A DNA stretch of 64,000 bases, taken from contig PUQB01000085.1 of NCBI GenBank assembly GCA_003024785.1, positions 360,501 through 424,500 of the forward strand. Direction: 5' to 3'. A program made the position numbers and the translations under genes. Positions within the stretch are counted from its first letter, which is position 1. Every line of letters starts with the position of its first letter. This document shows, in pieces, positions 45,701 through 57,550 of this stretch. Source of the stretch: Selaginella tamariscina (taxonomy: Eukaryota; Streptophyta; Lycopodiopsida; Selaginellales; Selaginellaceae). Under the pieces are notes generated by a model, which worked only from the letters and a program-made list of their open reading frames with translations, was not told the origin of the DNA and did no database searches.

Positions 45701-48700
45701 ATGGCACAGTTTGGAAGGGCTGCTTCACACCATTGAGCAGATCAGCCAGGAGAGCTCAGAACTGCAGTACAACACCCAGCAGTGCAAGTTCCTCCGTACC
45801 CGCTGCTCAATTGTGGAGAATACGCAAGTTATGGCAGGAATGCAGTGGCTTCTCATCTCTTGCAGTGGAAGAACTCCTCCGTCTACTCGGTACGGCCTCT
45901 GTCCTTATCCACGAATGCACCAGTCAGAAATGGCTGTATTTTGCCGCTCTGAGGCTCACCACACCAGAGCTTTCGCCTCGATCTGCACAGCCTTACACAG
46001 ACTGACGTCCTCGGTGAGTTATCAGCTGATACACACCACTCAGGACCTGCGCAACAAGGAGATACAATCTCTGCTCAGGATGCCTTACAGGCACGTTCCG
46101 CTGGATAGCTTGGAGGCTGCAGTGAAAGCCCTGAGGGAGTGCTCCAACAGAGACAGAGAGGAACTCGTCCAGAAAGCACGGTCCATTCACGTGACACATG
46201 AGACGTACGCGTTAGCGCAGCACCTGGTTCAGAAACTGAGTGCCAGCGAGAACGAACTTCTACCTGTTATAGAGCCTCTGAAGCTCGGGTTAATGATCGG
46301 AGCCGGAGCTTTCGGGAGGGTCTTCCGATCCGACTGGCATGGGACATCCGTTGCTGTCAAGGAATTCTCCGAAGGAGACACCTCTTTCGACAAGGACGTT
46401 AAGATACTGCAGGAACTTATGCTGGATCCAGATCCGAATGTGTTGCAGATGATAGGATGTTACCACAAGGAGGACAAGGCTTACCTTGTTATGGAGCTCA
46501 TGGAGATGGACTTAGCAAATGTGATAAGGAAACACCGTGGCTCCCTGCAGCTCACGGACTCGGTATACATCATGCTACAGGTCGCAAACGGGATGTCGTA
46601 CTTCCACGAGAGAAATGTAGTGCACAGGGACCTCAAGCCGTCCAACATCTTAGTAGACAGGAAGAACCTTGACGTGAAGGTGACGGACTTCGGGGTTGCA
46701 CGGTCGGAGTTTGTCAGTTTCGCGCCCGACCTGTCTTACCGGCGGGGGACTCTGTACTACATGGCTCCAGAGATGTTCAGGGGCGACAAGTACTCGAGGG
46801 AAGTCGATGTTTACAGCTTCGGAGTTACCTGTTTCCAACTCCTTACTGGAACTCTCCCTTTCCAGGATGAAAAGAAACTTCCAGCAGATAAACTTATCGA
46901 GAAGATAGAGGCCGGTAACCGTCCCGACTTACCGGTAGACTGTCCGAGAGAGATCGCCGTGTTTCAACCGGTGTTGGAACACAAACCCCAAAGACAGGCC
47001 AACATTTCAGAGCATCTCCAAGATACTCGGATCTCTCAAGGAGAAGCTGCTTCTTGGGCAAAGCTTGGTGGGCATCCAACTCACTAGTCATCCTGAGGAT
47101 CTCACACTCCTGGCAGCAGACTTGATCAGCAAACCACCACCGCACCGTTCGTCAACGTTCTCCAGTGCAGTTTCCTCCAGTCTAGATGTGTCCAACTCTC
47201 GCATTACTTGGGAGTCTGGAGTGACCTCTCTCTCCCGTCTCTCTGTCCAGCTCTGCATAACTTAGTCTCCATACTCAAGAGTGCAGTATGCCTGCTGGAA
47301 GCGTATGGTCAGAAAAGATGGCTTCAAACAGCTGCCACGTCCCTGCACAGCCCCAACACTTTCAGAATGATTGTTGAAGATATAGAGCACTTCACCAGAG
47401 TTTTAAACTCTGAAGCTGCAAAGTTCACCGTGGTAAAGAGCGTAGTACCGTCACATAGTATGAACCATCTGGAACAGTACGCTGAAGAGGACAAGAGAAT
47501 GATTATTGAGAAGGTGACGGAGATGGTTTCTGCAGGCACAGTTGAAGAGAAGAAACTCGCTAAGTACCTGGTTAAGAGGCTCGGTGACGCTGCCGGACTA
47601 CCTTACATCGAACCGAATGAAATCCTTGTGCAAGATTTCCTTAACATGTCTGGCTCCGGTGCTGTGTTCAAGGGAGAATATTTGGGGTTACCTGTGGCTC
47701 TGAAGAACCTTGGGTCGAGTAATGAAGGGGAGAAGCTCCTAAAGGAGATTCATGCACGATACAGCCAACTCAAGGGCAACATGCACCCCAACCTCATGTC
47801 GGCATTTGGACACACAAAGCACGGGGAACACATTCTTCTTGTCACGGAATATGTAAGTTCGACATTCCTCCGAGGAGAACAAACCTTTCCCGCCTCCCTT
47901 GGCTGCCCAGGTTGTTCTTCAGCTTGCTCGCGGCATTCACCACTTGGACCAGAACAACCTCCAGTACATAGACTCCAACAGTTTCTGCTCAAATTTGAGA
48001 AGAGTGACAGCGAGGGCTATACTGGGAACCTGACTGTGAAGATATCAATGGCTATGAATTCGGTAAACTCAAACATCACCGGCATCACCAAGCTCAAGAA
48101 CCACCTCTTCAGAACAAGCCTGAGAGACCTGAAGAAGATGAATGTGTACGAGTTCAGCAGTACCTGCCTTCAAATCATCTGCGGACAGGAGACGCTCTTG
48201 TCACCTCAGGTACCCAACAACTGTTGTAGCAGTAATAACCACCTTGTTCAGCTCGTGGAGAGCTGCCTGAGCGGGAAAGCTATATCCTTTGAGGGGATAA
48301 TACACGCCTTGCGGACAGAGCTGGACAAGGAAGCCATGGACATCGACTACCGACGGATGTTCGAGTCCATGAGTCCTGAATCGAATGGATACTACACAAG
48401 CAGCGGATTAAGGATTATGGGACATGCTGTAGTCGGAGGTAATCTCTGGGTGTCTGGAAGCATGGAGGCGGGGAAAACCAGGTTGTTCCAGTGGATCAGA
48501 AAACACAGGGATGGAACAGTGGAACGGCTCAAGCCATTCCTGGTTACACAACTCGAGTTCACTGTGGAGTACTCGTTAACAGCGGAGGATTTCAACAAAG
48601 CAATCTCTCTTACTTACGTAGATGTAAATGACAATATTGAAATGGGTGGGAGGACGGAAACAACAGACTCTCGGTGGGTTTCATACAGTGATGCAACAAA

Positions 48701-49039
48701 GCACGCGTTGAAGCGTGCGTGGGACGTGGGTAAGGTAAAGTTCAAAGTTGTGATTATGGATGAGAAGACAAGAAGGGTTTTATGGTTATTACGAGGTCGC
48801 ACTATGTTCTCACCTTGGTTGAGGAAGACGAAGGCGATTATGCCGCTCTCTCCGGCTGTGTTATCAAGATCTCTCAAGAGCAGCCCAATGTGTGTCACGT
48901 TGCCAATAGAAATGCAAGGTCGTGGCGTGTCAAGTTTGAGGATTCGGCCTCGAGGGACTTGGCAGTGCTCGCGTTTCGGCATTTTATGAGGGTGGATATG
49001 TTGCCCATGCGGATCAACAATCGCAGTCTAGCCTCCTAG
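45701..49039 (+). pseudogene. K2: frameshifted copy of the two-kinase gene
   Basis: Start ATG 45701 is the equivalent of K3's, but a 2-base loss follows it. The first kinase domain is intact in frame (IGAGAFGRVFRSDW, VAVKEF, VVHRDLKPSNIL, TDFGVARS, GTLYYMAPEMF) until a 2-base deletion near 46,966 (INRCWN region). The second half is open at 47208-48989 but shifts near 47,867 (pseudokinase) and again at the C-terminal end, where about 8 bp (48,815) are missing. Early slips near 45,817 and 45,960 break the N-terminal helices. K2 could still make a fragment with the first kinase, but the full protein is broken. Confidence 0.9.
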
Positions 49040-49847
49040 TATGACACTCTTAACTTGTGTGCACGCATGTGCATGAGTGTGCGTGCGTGTGCACCTGTAA
49101 GAGATCCAAGCTTACACCCATACACTATATATGCGGTGTGTGTGCAATGATATAAGCTTATTTTAAATACATGAGTTGCTTGTATCTTTTATCTACCAAA
49201 AACATATATATACATGAGAAGGTAAAAGCATAAAGACACACACACACAATACATCATAACTTAAGAAACACCAAAAAACGAATATGGAATGTTTTGACGG
49301 CCTAGATTAGATCCCATCGGACGGCTGTTTGAGGTTTCCAAAACGAATTAAAACTCTACTGTAGCCTTATTTAAATATTTGATAATCTAATTAATTAGTT
49401 ATGGAATTTAAAAAGAATAAGGAACAAAGTTATTTAAGAAAATTTCACATTATTTTGTTAAACAACTCTCACTTTTTACTTATTTTATCACCTGTAAATT
49501 TCAAAAATGCCACGTCATTAATAAAAACTATTATTGTGCTAAAGTGGTTAATTAAATTAAAAATTAAATTATTATAGTGATTAATTTTTATTTAATTGTG
49601 GTTAATGAGTTTTTCATTTTAAATATTATTTCTAAATAAGTTAATAATAAATTAAAATTATAAATGATATACTCAAATTATGTAGACATGCATACCTACA
49701 TAATTAACCTTATTATAAATATAAATATGTAATATTTATTTGTTTTGAAAAGGAGTGGAGCCACAACTATTAAAGATAAATTACAAGATGGTGTGCCTAT
49801 GTGCATCTTTTTAGAGCTAACATTAAAATATGATGATTTTACTTAAG
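49040..49847. repeat. K2-K3 intergenic part of the tandem unit (left)
   Basis: No gene. Homologous to the region after K1 (41,137-41,985), including the SKP1-upstream-like segment at 49,260-49,330. It is interrupted at 49,847 by the solo LTR. Confidence 0.85.
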
Positions 49848-49875
49848 TGTCATAGTTTTTATTATGACTTCCCTT

Positions 49876-50220
49876 TGTCAAGCCACGACTTGAGCAAGAT
49901 AACAACAAGAAGGCTTGACTCAAGAATAAGGGCAAGAGCAAGGAACAAGACAAGAATGATCGTAGAATGACTAGTGTTGATAGTAACTGATTGTATAACA
50001 ATTAGGTCGGAGCTTTTATACTCACAACTCCAAGCTAATCTGGTCATGAGTCTAATATGGTCATGAGCTAAAAATAGTGACCCTTATCCTTTAGGCATAT
50101 CCTGTAGTATATCCTATAGGCATATCCTGTAAAAATATTCTGCAGGCATATCCTGTAGGTATATCCTGCAGGCATATCCTGTAGTATATCCTGCAGGCAT
50201 ATCCTGTATCCGTCGTGACA
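49876..50220 (-). repeat. Element C 3' LTR
   Basis: 345 bp; minus strand starts TGTCACGACGGATACAGG. It contains the 13-15-bp GCATATCCTGTAG-type minisatellite (50,075-50,215) and the self-primer block (about 49,976-49,990). Confidence 0.93.
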
Positions 50221-50550
50221 GCACCTCCTCCCTAAGGACAAGTTCCACGAGTCTTGGGACCTGGTTTAGTAGGATAACGCCGATGGAAAGAGCATGGAAT
50301 AAGTTGGATGCAGGTTCCCAAGTGCGATCGGTAGGCAAATAACCTTTCCAATCCACCAAGTATTGAAGTTGGCGGCGATGAAGACGAGAATCAAGGATGG
50401 CTGCAACTTCATACTCAGGTTCACCGTCAATGACCACAGGAGGGGGAGGAGAAGAAGCACGACCAAGAAGAGAAGAAGGATGATACGGCTCCAACAAAGA
50501 AGTGAAACACAGGATGAAGTTTCACCGTAGATGGTAACTCGAGTCGGAAA
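50221..50550 (-). pseudogene. Element C chromodomain and polypurine tract
   Basis: Minus strand: polypurine AGGGAGGAGGTGC (50221-50233), then upstream the chromodomain with [20 protein letters not shown] and [19 protein letters not shown] (about 50,304-50,425). A frameshift follows the chromodomain (ALSIGVILL, where B has the KVAAFHRHYPAK tail). Confidence 0.92.
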
Positions 50551-51750
50551 GCTACAGGATTGACCTCAGCCGCAATCCTGTAAGGGCCCAATCGTTGAAA
50601 ATCCAACTTAGAAGAAGGCCTGTTGGTGCGAATATGCCGACGAAGAAGCCACACGAGATCACCAATCTTGTATGTAGGTGCCGGTTGACGATGAGCATCA
50701 GCATAATGCTTGTACCGTTCCTGTGCCTGCTGAAGATGAACCCGGAGATCCTCATGTACCTGACGAAGATGCTGGAGACGATCCTGTACTGCAGGAGCAG
50801 AAGAAGGAGAAGCAGAGGAGCAAAGTCAAAACGTGGATGGTAGCCTGTAAGAGCAAAGAAAGGTGTCTGGCCTGTAGATGCGTGAACGGAGTTGTAGGCA
50901 AACTCCGCCATTGGAAGAAGGTCCAACCAGTTGTCCTGTTGGTAACTGATGAAGCAGCAAAGATATTGCTCCAAGGTCTGAATCGTGCGTTCTGACTGCC
51001 CATCAGTTTGTGGATGGTATCCTGAAGAAAGGTCCGCTTTAACCTGTAGACTCCGGAGAAGTTCTGCCAAAACTTGGACATGAATTGTGGGCCTCGATCA
51101 GAAACAATGCTCTCAGGAAGACCATGATGTCGGAATACTTCGCGGATCACCAACTCAGCAGTTGTCTGGCCTGTAGCAGTCTTGTGACATGGTAGGAAAT
51201 GAGCTTGTTTGGTGAAACGGTCAACCACACAAGAACTGCATCAAATCCACGAAGGAGGAAGATCTGTGAGGAAATCCATAAAATGGATCTCCAAGGAGCA
51301 GAAGGAACAGGAAGAGGACGAAGAAGACCAGAGGGCGCGAGGCATCTTCGACCTATTGCAGGTGTCACAACTCCGTACAAACTTGTCCACAAAACCTCGC
51401 AACCCAGGCCACCAATAGTTGCGAGTCACCAACTCAACTGTCTTGGCCACACCAAAATGTCCTGTAGCCGGGGTATCATGACAATCCTGTACCACACGAG
51501 TCCTGCAAACACCAACAGGAACATACAGAGACCTTCCCGATACAGGAGTCCGTCCTGTATGGTAAACAACTTGTAGTCTGTACGGGAACTGGAGGAAGAG
51601 GAACTTGCGATGTCAGGACTAATGTGTGAAAACACATTCCTTGCCAAGTCGTCTGTAGCCAACTGCAAACGGATGTCCTGTAGAGTGTGGAATCTGCTGG
51701 AGCCTGATGAACTTGTAGTGCTGCAAGCCGAAGTCGATCAGGACCCAACA
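50551..51750 (-). pseudogene. Element C integrase
   Basis: Zinc module HDTPATGHFG...CDTCNRSK at about 51,350-51,490. Core: first Asp in FMDFLTDLPPS (about 51,270), second in VSDRGPQFMSKFW (about 51,080-51,115), Glu in GYHPQTDGQSERTIQTLEQY (about 50,960-51,020). Several one-base slips separate these blocks. Confidence 0.9.
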
Positions 51751-53073
51751 ACACTTGCTTTTGACAGTCATATGCAGGATCGCCGGGGTCGGTGCAAGGT
51801 AAGAGCGCCTAGACAATGCATCCGCCTTGCCATTTCGAAAACCAGGCCTGTAGATGATGACGAAATCAAAACGTGATAGGAACTCCGCCCACCTAGCCTG
51901 TCGCCGACTGAGAACTCGAGCCGTTTGAAAATACTCCAGGTTCTTGTGATCCGTAAGAACTTGTACAGGATGCGCAGCACCTTCCAGGAAATGCCGCCAC
52001 TCCTCGAACGAATCCACAATGGCCTTGAGTTCCTTGTCATGAATCTCGTAATTGATTCCGCCGAAAGGAACTTACGAGAGTGAAAAGCTACAGGATGAAG
52101 CAACTTATCTTCTCCAACTTGTGATAGAACAGATCCTACTGCAAAATCCGAGGCATCTGCTTCAACGAAGAAGGGACGAGAAGGATCAGGATGTGCTAAA
52201 ATCGGAGCTGTCGTGAAGATGTTCTTGAGTGTTGTGAATGCATGTTCTGCCTTGTCGGACCAAGAGAACACTCCTGTGCGCTTGGTGAGTTCCGTGAGTG
52301 GAAGTACACGCTTGGAGAAGTCCTGTATGAAACGCCTGTAGAAGTTTGCAAAGCCAAGGAAACATTGTACATCTCGTACAGACTTGGGCCTCTCCCACTC
52401 CGCGATAGTCTTCACCTTGTGCATGTCCATGGAAACGCCAGCAGGAGAGACGATGTAGCCCAAGAACTCTACAGTATCCCTGTCGAAAAACACTTCTCCA
52501 ACTTCGCATACAGGCCATGCTCGCGAAGCCTCTGTAAGACTAGTCGTACATGCTTGTCATGAGCCGCCTGGTCCTTGGAGAAAATCAAAATGTCATCGAG
52601 GTAGATTACCACAAACTGGTCCAAGAAGTCACGAAAGATGTCGTTCACCATGTGTTGGAACACGGCTGGGGCATTGGTAAGTCCGAAAGGCATCACGTAT
52701 ACTCGAAGTGTCCATACCTTGTACGAAAGGCAGTCTTCCACTCATCGCCTGGACGAATCCGTACAAGATTGTAAGCCCCTCGTAAGTCAATCTTCGTGAA
52801 CACTTTTGCTCCTTGCAGCCGATCGAGAAGTTCCGGGATCAATGGCAACGGGTACCGGTTCCGAATGGTGACTTGATTCAAACCTCTGTAGTCCACAACC
52901 AAACGTAAACTCCCATCTTTCTTCTTGACAAAGAAGATAGGTGCTCCTGCAGGGGACTTTGAGTGACGAATGAAGCCGGATGCCAAGTTTTCCTCGATGT
53001 ACTGACGAAGAACCTCCAATTCTGTAGGTGACAGTGCATAAATCGGTCCGAACGGTGGAGTCTTTCCTTCCAC
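51751..53073 (-). pseudogene. Element C reverse transcriptase and RNase H
   Basis: RT start [40 protein letters not shown], catalytic [11 protein letters not shown] (about 52,590-52,620), then RNase H with VEADASDFAVGSVL. Frame changes near 52,700, 52,490 and 52,060. The N-terminal RT segment that is scrambled in B is in frame here. Confidence 0.93.
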
Positions 53074-53254
53074 AAGATCGATAGGACAGTCGTAGGACCT
53101 GTGAACAGGAAGAACTGCAGCCTTGTGCTTGTCAAAAACGTTCTGAAAGGAGTGATACTTGGATGGCAGGGAAGAAGGAGGAGAAGAAGGAACAGGAGAA
53201 GGAGATTGAAAAACAGGGAATCAGATACAGGAAAGGTAGAAGAGGACGTAGGAG

Positions 53255-54054
53255 TTACTTGGAAGGCAAAAAGATGAAAAGGAGCAGGATCAGTGGCAAG
53301 TTCATGCATGGTAGTGGTAAGAACTCGAAGAGGAGAAGGAGGGAGCTGTGATTGAAAAAGAGGAAGGATCTTGGGGGTGGAACAGAAGAAGAGTAATGAA
53401 AAGAGGCAGGATTGGGAGAAACATGTGTGGATGTTGACAAGTGTACAGGATTGGAAGAATCCTGTACAGAAGTCCGTGGATGCACAGGAGTGAGGAGAAC
53501 TTGTGAGTGTGCTGACGAACCAATAGGAGGTGGATCCTGTCGAGGAGGAGTCTTCAACACTGATACAGGAACAGGCACGGTCAATCCTGTAGCTTGTACT
53601 GCCTCAGACACTAAGGATGTATTCTGCACACAGGAAGGTACAGGATTGGTCCTGGTTGCCGGAGAGGAAAACGTGAACGTCCTAGACCTCCAGTTGATCT
53701 GAGGATTTGCAACAACGAACCATGGCATGCCCAAAATGATGGGAGTCGACCGAGTCTTGATCAAGTTGAAGGAAATTGAACAGTTGAATGCGCCATGACT
53801 GCAAGAGAGAGGTTTGGTAGCATGGGTAACTGCGCCAGAAGCAATCAGACGACCTTTACAGGAACTGCACGCTTCAACTTCACCATCGGAATGCCATGTT
53901 GAGTTGCAAAAGTGTCATCCATGAAGCATGCATTTGCACCAGTGTCTAACAGGGCAAACTCCTTGAGCTCTCGATTATTGAGATGAATGTGTATAGGAAA
54001 CTTGAGTGATGGAATGGTATGAGCAGCACCAATGGAGCCTGCACCTACGTCCAA
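53255..54054 (-). pseudogene. Element C protease and linker
   Basis: Protease with LLDTGANACFMDD (about 53,910-53,950), then in another frame ILGMPWFVVANPQINWRS and a Pro/Ser/Val-rich linker. Protease lies in the -1 frame relative to gag, as in B. Confidence 0.85.
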
Positions 54055-54065
54055 CTTCGTGGCTC

Positions 54066-55038
54066 CTAAACGAAGTGAACATTGAAGTTTTCCGACTGAA
54101 CTTCAGCTTCAACTTCACGCGTCTTGAACTTCCTGGCTTTAATAGGACATTCCGCCGCCTTGTGTCCTGCTTCACCACAATACAAACATAGATTCTCACT
54201 GCGGCGACGTTGCTTCTCAGCAGCGGAAAGTGGGCCACGCTTGTATTTCTCAACCTCCATAGGAACTACTCCAGAAGGTGTCGCAGAAGTATGTACCACA
54301 GCTGCAGGATTGGTTTGCAGGAACTGCTGACGGGATTTTTCCTGACGACGCTCGAACAAGCGGTTGTCGCAGCGAACGGCCTGTTGCATGATCTCCGCTA
54401 ATGTTTGGGCATCCGGTAACGAAAGGAGAAGGTCCTTCACATCATCCCTAACCCAAAACGGAAGTGTTCAATCAATGCAGTTCGTCCCATGGAATGTTCG
54501 TGCAAAGTTGCTGAAATTCGGATGCATAAACGGAAGCTGGTCGAGATCCTTGTGTGAGCTTTCGTAACTTCGTGCATGGAACGGTACTTATCGGGATCTC
54601 CAAAGCAAGCTTCAAAGGCAGCCACGAAACCTTCAAAGTCTTCCATCAATGGGTCGTCACGTTCCAGCAAAGGGGCAACCCAAGCCCGTGGAGATCCAAC
54701 TAGTAGGGATGCCAAAAGGCCAACCTTTTGTGCATCAGTCGAGTAGCGGCGTGGTTGCATGCGGATCAAAAGCCTAATCTGATTCAGGAACCCTTGGAAA
54801 TCGGCACGATTGCCATTGAACTTTTCTGGCATGCTAATCTTCGGCTCCGAAGAAGTGTTCGATGTAGAGGAAATCACGGATGCTTGAGAGAGAGCCTGTG
54901 CAGCAGCCTTGGAGGATGCATCAGCAGCTGCATGCGCCGCGTTGGTGGAACCTTGCAGATCTGTGACCACTTGGCGCAAAGTGGCTAGCTCATGAAGCAA
55001 TATTTGGTGCTGCGTTGAAATTGCTCAAAATCGGCCAT
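54066..55038 (-). pseudogene. Element C gag
   Basis: Start ATG at 55038-55036 (MADFEQFQR), then an Ala/Ser-rich coil (SSKAAAQALSQASVISS) and the gag core (FVAAFEACFGDPDKYRS, LIEHFRFGL). The complete CCHC knuckle CLYCGEAGHKAAEC is at about 54,145-54,190, and the stop follows NFNVHFV at 54066. Slips occur near 55,010, 54,560 and 54,440. Confidence 0.9.
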
Positions 55039-55126
55039 GATCTATGAAAGAAAAAAAAAAAAAGAGAAAAACGAAGGAGAAGAATCAAGGAAAAAAAAAG
55101 TAGTGAAAATCGAAAAGCTATGAAAG

Positions 55127-55141
55127 CAGTTACTATCAAAC
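55127..55141 (-). other. Element C primer-binding site complementary to own LTR
   Basis: On the minus strand TTGATAGTAACTG (55139-55127) follows the 5' LTR by two bases. It is the exact complement of CAGTTACTATCAA at 55253-55241 in the LTR, 30 bp downstream of TATAAAAGC (55283-55275). Confidence 0.82.
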
Positions 55142-55499
55142 TGTCAAGCCACGACCTAAGAGCAAGATAACAACGAAGGCTTGACTCAAGAACAAGGCAA
55201 GAGCAAGGAACAAGACAAGAATGATCGTAAATGACTGGTGTTGATAGTAACTGATTGTACAACAATTAGGTCGAGCTTTTATACTCACAACTCCAAGCTA
55301 ATCTGGTCATGAGTCTAATATGGTCATGAGCTAAAAATAGTGACCCTTATCCTTTAGGCATATCCTGTAGTATATCCTATAGGCATATCCTGTAGGAATA
55401 TCCTGCAGGCATATCCTGTAGGTATATCTTGCAGGCATATCCTGTAAGTATATTCTATAGGCATATCCTGTAACTCGTATCCTATATCCAGTCGTGACA
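55142..55499 (-). repeat. Element C 5' LTR
   Basis: 358 bp, TG...CA, partner of 49876-50220, with a TATA box at 55277-55283 (minus strand TATAAAA) and the minisatellite at 55,340-55,490. Confidence 0.94.
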
Positions 55500-56665
55500 C
55501 CCTTTACTTTTGATGCTGACTGTTGTTACTTATTGTACTATGTTGATAATCCCTAAGTGTAGAGGAAACATGCTTATTTAATGCACTTGGGTATCTAGTG
55601 ATGGTCCGGTCGGGTGTCATTAAGTATTTACAGGAAACTCTAAGTGAAACTAACACTTTTATTTAAAAAATTCTTACCTTGGTTTTCTGTGTCCCAGTTG
55701 GGTTAATGACTAGTTCTGGTGAGTTTGACATGTCGGATGTATTTAGAAATATCCCTAGGTTTGATAGGTTAGGGTTTAGGGGTCCATGAATAACTCACCA
55801 CCAAGTATATTCCCTTTGAGAATGAGATTCCGTGCCAGCCCACTTATGTAAACAGGAAAACAAGGAGAGCCTCTGTCAGATAAATAAAGTAGAGTATGTA
55901 AGGGAGTTGAGGGTTCCTATGTTCATGATTGAGCTCATTACTCTTCTCTTGGTGCAAACTCTAGCTTATGTCGTTAAGGCACAACCTTCTGTTGCGCCGC
56001 CCTAACTTTTAAATGACAGATAGAGGTACATCCCACCTTTAGGATAGCTTACCCTTAACGTTGGCGAATCCATGTCTAGGAAGTCTTGTGAAAATGCACG
56101 TTCCAAGAGGTAAATGTTGAGGCTTGAATCCAGCCTCCTCCTTTACGTCAAGCTAAGAGTAACACTTACAACTAAGCAAGGCATTTCGTGTCCTTGTCCA
56201 ACTGTGGTCGTGGATTTTTGATTGACAGGGTTTCCTTATCGAGGCCTGAGGAATAATTGAAGGGTTCTAGAGTTGGCATTTAAGAGCCACAGTTGTGGCA
56301 CTTTGTGCAACTCTTAAATCTAAGGGCTATGGCATAATAACCCACATCATGGAAGGTAGTGTCGAATAAAGATGTGACATTGAATTAGACGTCATGCCCA
56401 AGGTATGGTTGTGTCATGAGTTTGTCGCTAAGGGTTGGGTACTCTAGCAAACATGTATGCTTGTGCTTGTACTAGGGTGATAAGCCTTGGGCATCTGCTC
56501 AAGGGAGGTTAAGTCTCGTAATTAAGTGTACTTTGGCACACTTAGCTAGGGAGTGTTCTCGTTTGAAATCCAAAGTTTATTAACATGAACCTTTCTGTGA
56601 GGCACTTACAAAGTCATGTACTTAGGGTTATCCAAATCTAACATTAAGGAATTTGATGAGTGAGG

Positions 56666-57550
56666 ATATAACTGTGTGGTAGAATAAATTTTCCATTATA
56701 GAATTCATATAGACTAAATTAAGTTTAAATGTTAAAAATTTAAGTACTAACACACACATTCTATTTTATGCTAACTTAAACTTGTATATAAGCACATCAC
56801 ACCTTTATGTACATCACGTTTTCTAGGTATTTACAATTGAGATCCATGGTGCACTTGATATATATCTTGGAATACATTTACATTTACATGTATACCTCTT
56901 ATACTTTTGTATGCACACATACACACATACACACATTACGAAGAGTGTAACGTTATCATAGGCAAGAATTTTATCATTTAATGACTTGGGATGTCTAGTT
57001 AAGTGTACTTTCCATGGTGTGCTACCAATTATACTTGTAACTTCCTTGTCCATTATATGCTGCCCACACTTTTGTAATATCTGCATTCTTGTTTTCAAAA
57101 CTCTGTGTACATATCAAACAAATGCGTATGCACACATAAAACATATCAATACACACATATATATATGCATGTATACATGTATATACTATTATATATATAT
57201 ATATATGCATGTATATATGTGGTACAATGTTATATAAACAACACATATCTTGCACATCAGATTCATCAATAACCTCAACTAGCAAACATATCCATCGCAA
57301 GGGAAGGGCGGGGAAGCAGCAGATCGATTGGAAACCAGAACAGGTCATGCCATAGCACCTTGAATGGTAGTATCTCTAACCTTGGATAAGTTTTCACAGG
57401 TTCATGCACGTTGCATCCGTTTTCAAATAATTTAAGCAAACAATAATAATTAGATATAAGCCTATGTCAAATATTATGGCTTTATGAAATTTGACATGTG
57501 CGCACCAGTCAACATTGGCAGCATTGGTATGTTTGTGTTCGTAATCCGGA
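56666..57550. repeat. K2-K3 intergenic part of the tandem unit (right), upstream of K3
   Basis: No gene. Homologous to 41,985-42,564 plus 45,515-45,700, that is, the K2 upstream region without the copia element. It probably holds the K3 promoter; no unambiguous TATA box was chosen. Confidence 0.8.

Larger units (their letters stand above)
49876..55499 (-). mobile_element. Chromodomain Ty3/gypsy retrotransposon (element C)
   Basis: 5.6 kb, same family as element B, opposite strand. LTRs 49876-50220 and 55142-55499; perfect target-site duplication CCCTT (49871-49875 and 55500-55504). It is inserted in the LTR at 49,848-56,665. All parts are present (gag, protease, RT, RNase H, integrase, chromodomain) with frameshifts. 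Its integrase keeps all three catalytic acidic residues, and its gag zinc knuckle is intact, so it is better preserved than B in those places. Confidence 0.95.
49848..56665 (+). repeat. Truncated LTR of the 27-30 kb family, split by element C
   Basis: TGTCATAGTTTTTATTATGAC at 49848 continues at 55505 with GTTGTTACTTATTGTACT and follows the consensus of the 27,204-30,702 LTRs to about 56,665, where about 0.5 kb of the 3' end is missing. No internal sequence of an element is present. It sits in the K2-K3 interval. Confidence 0.88.
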
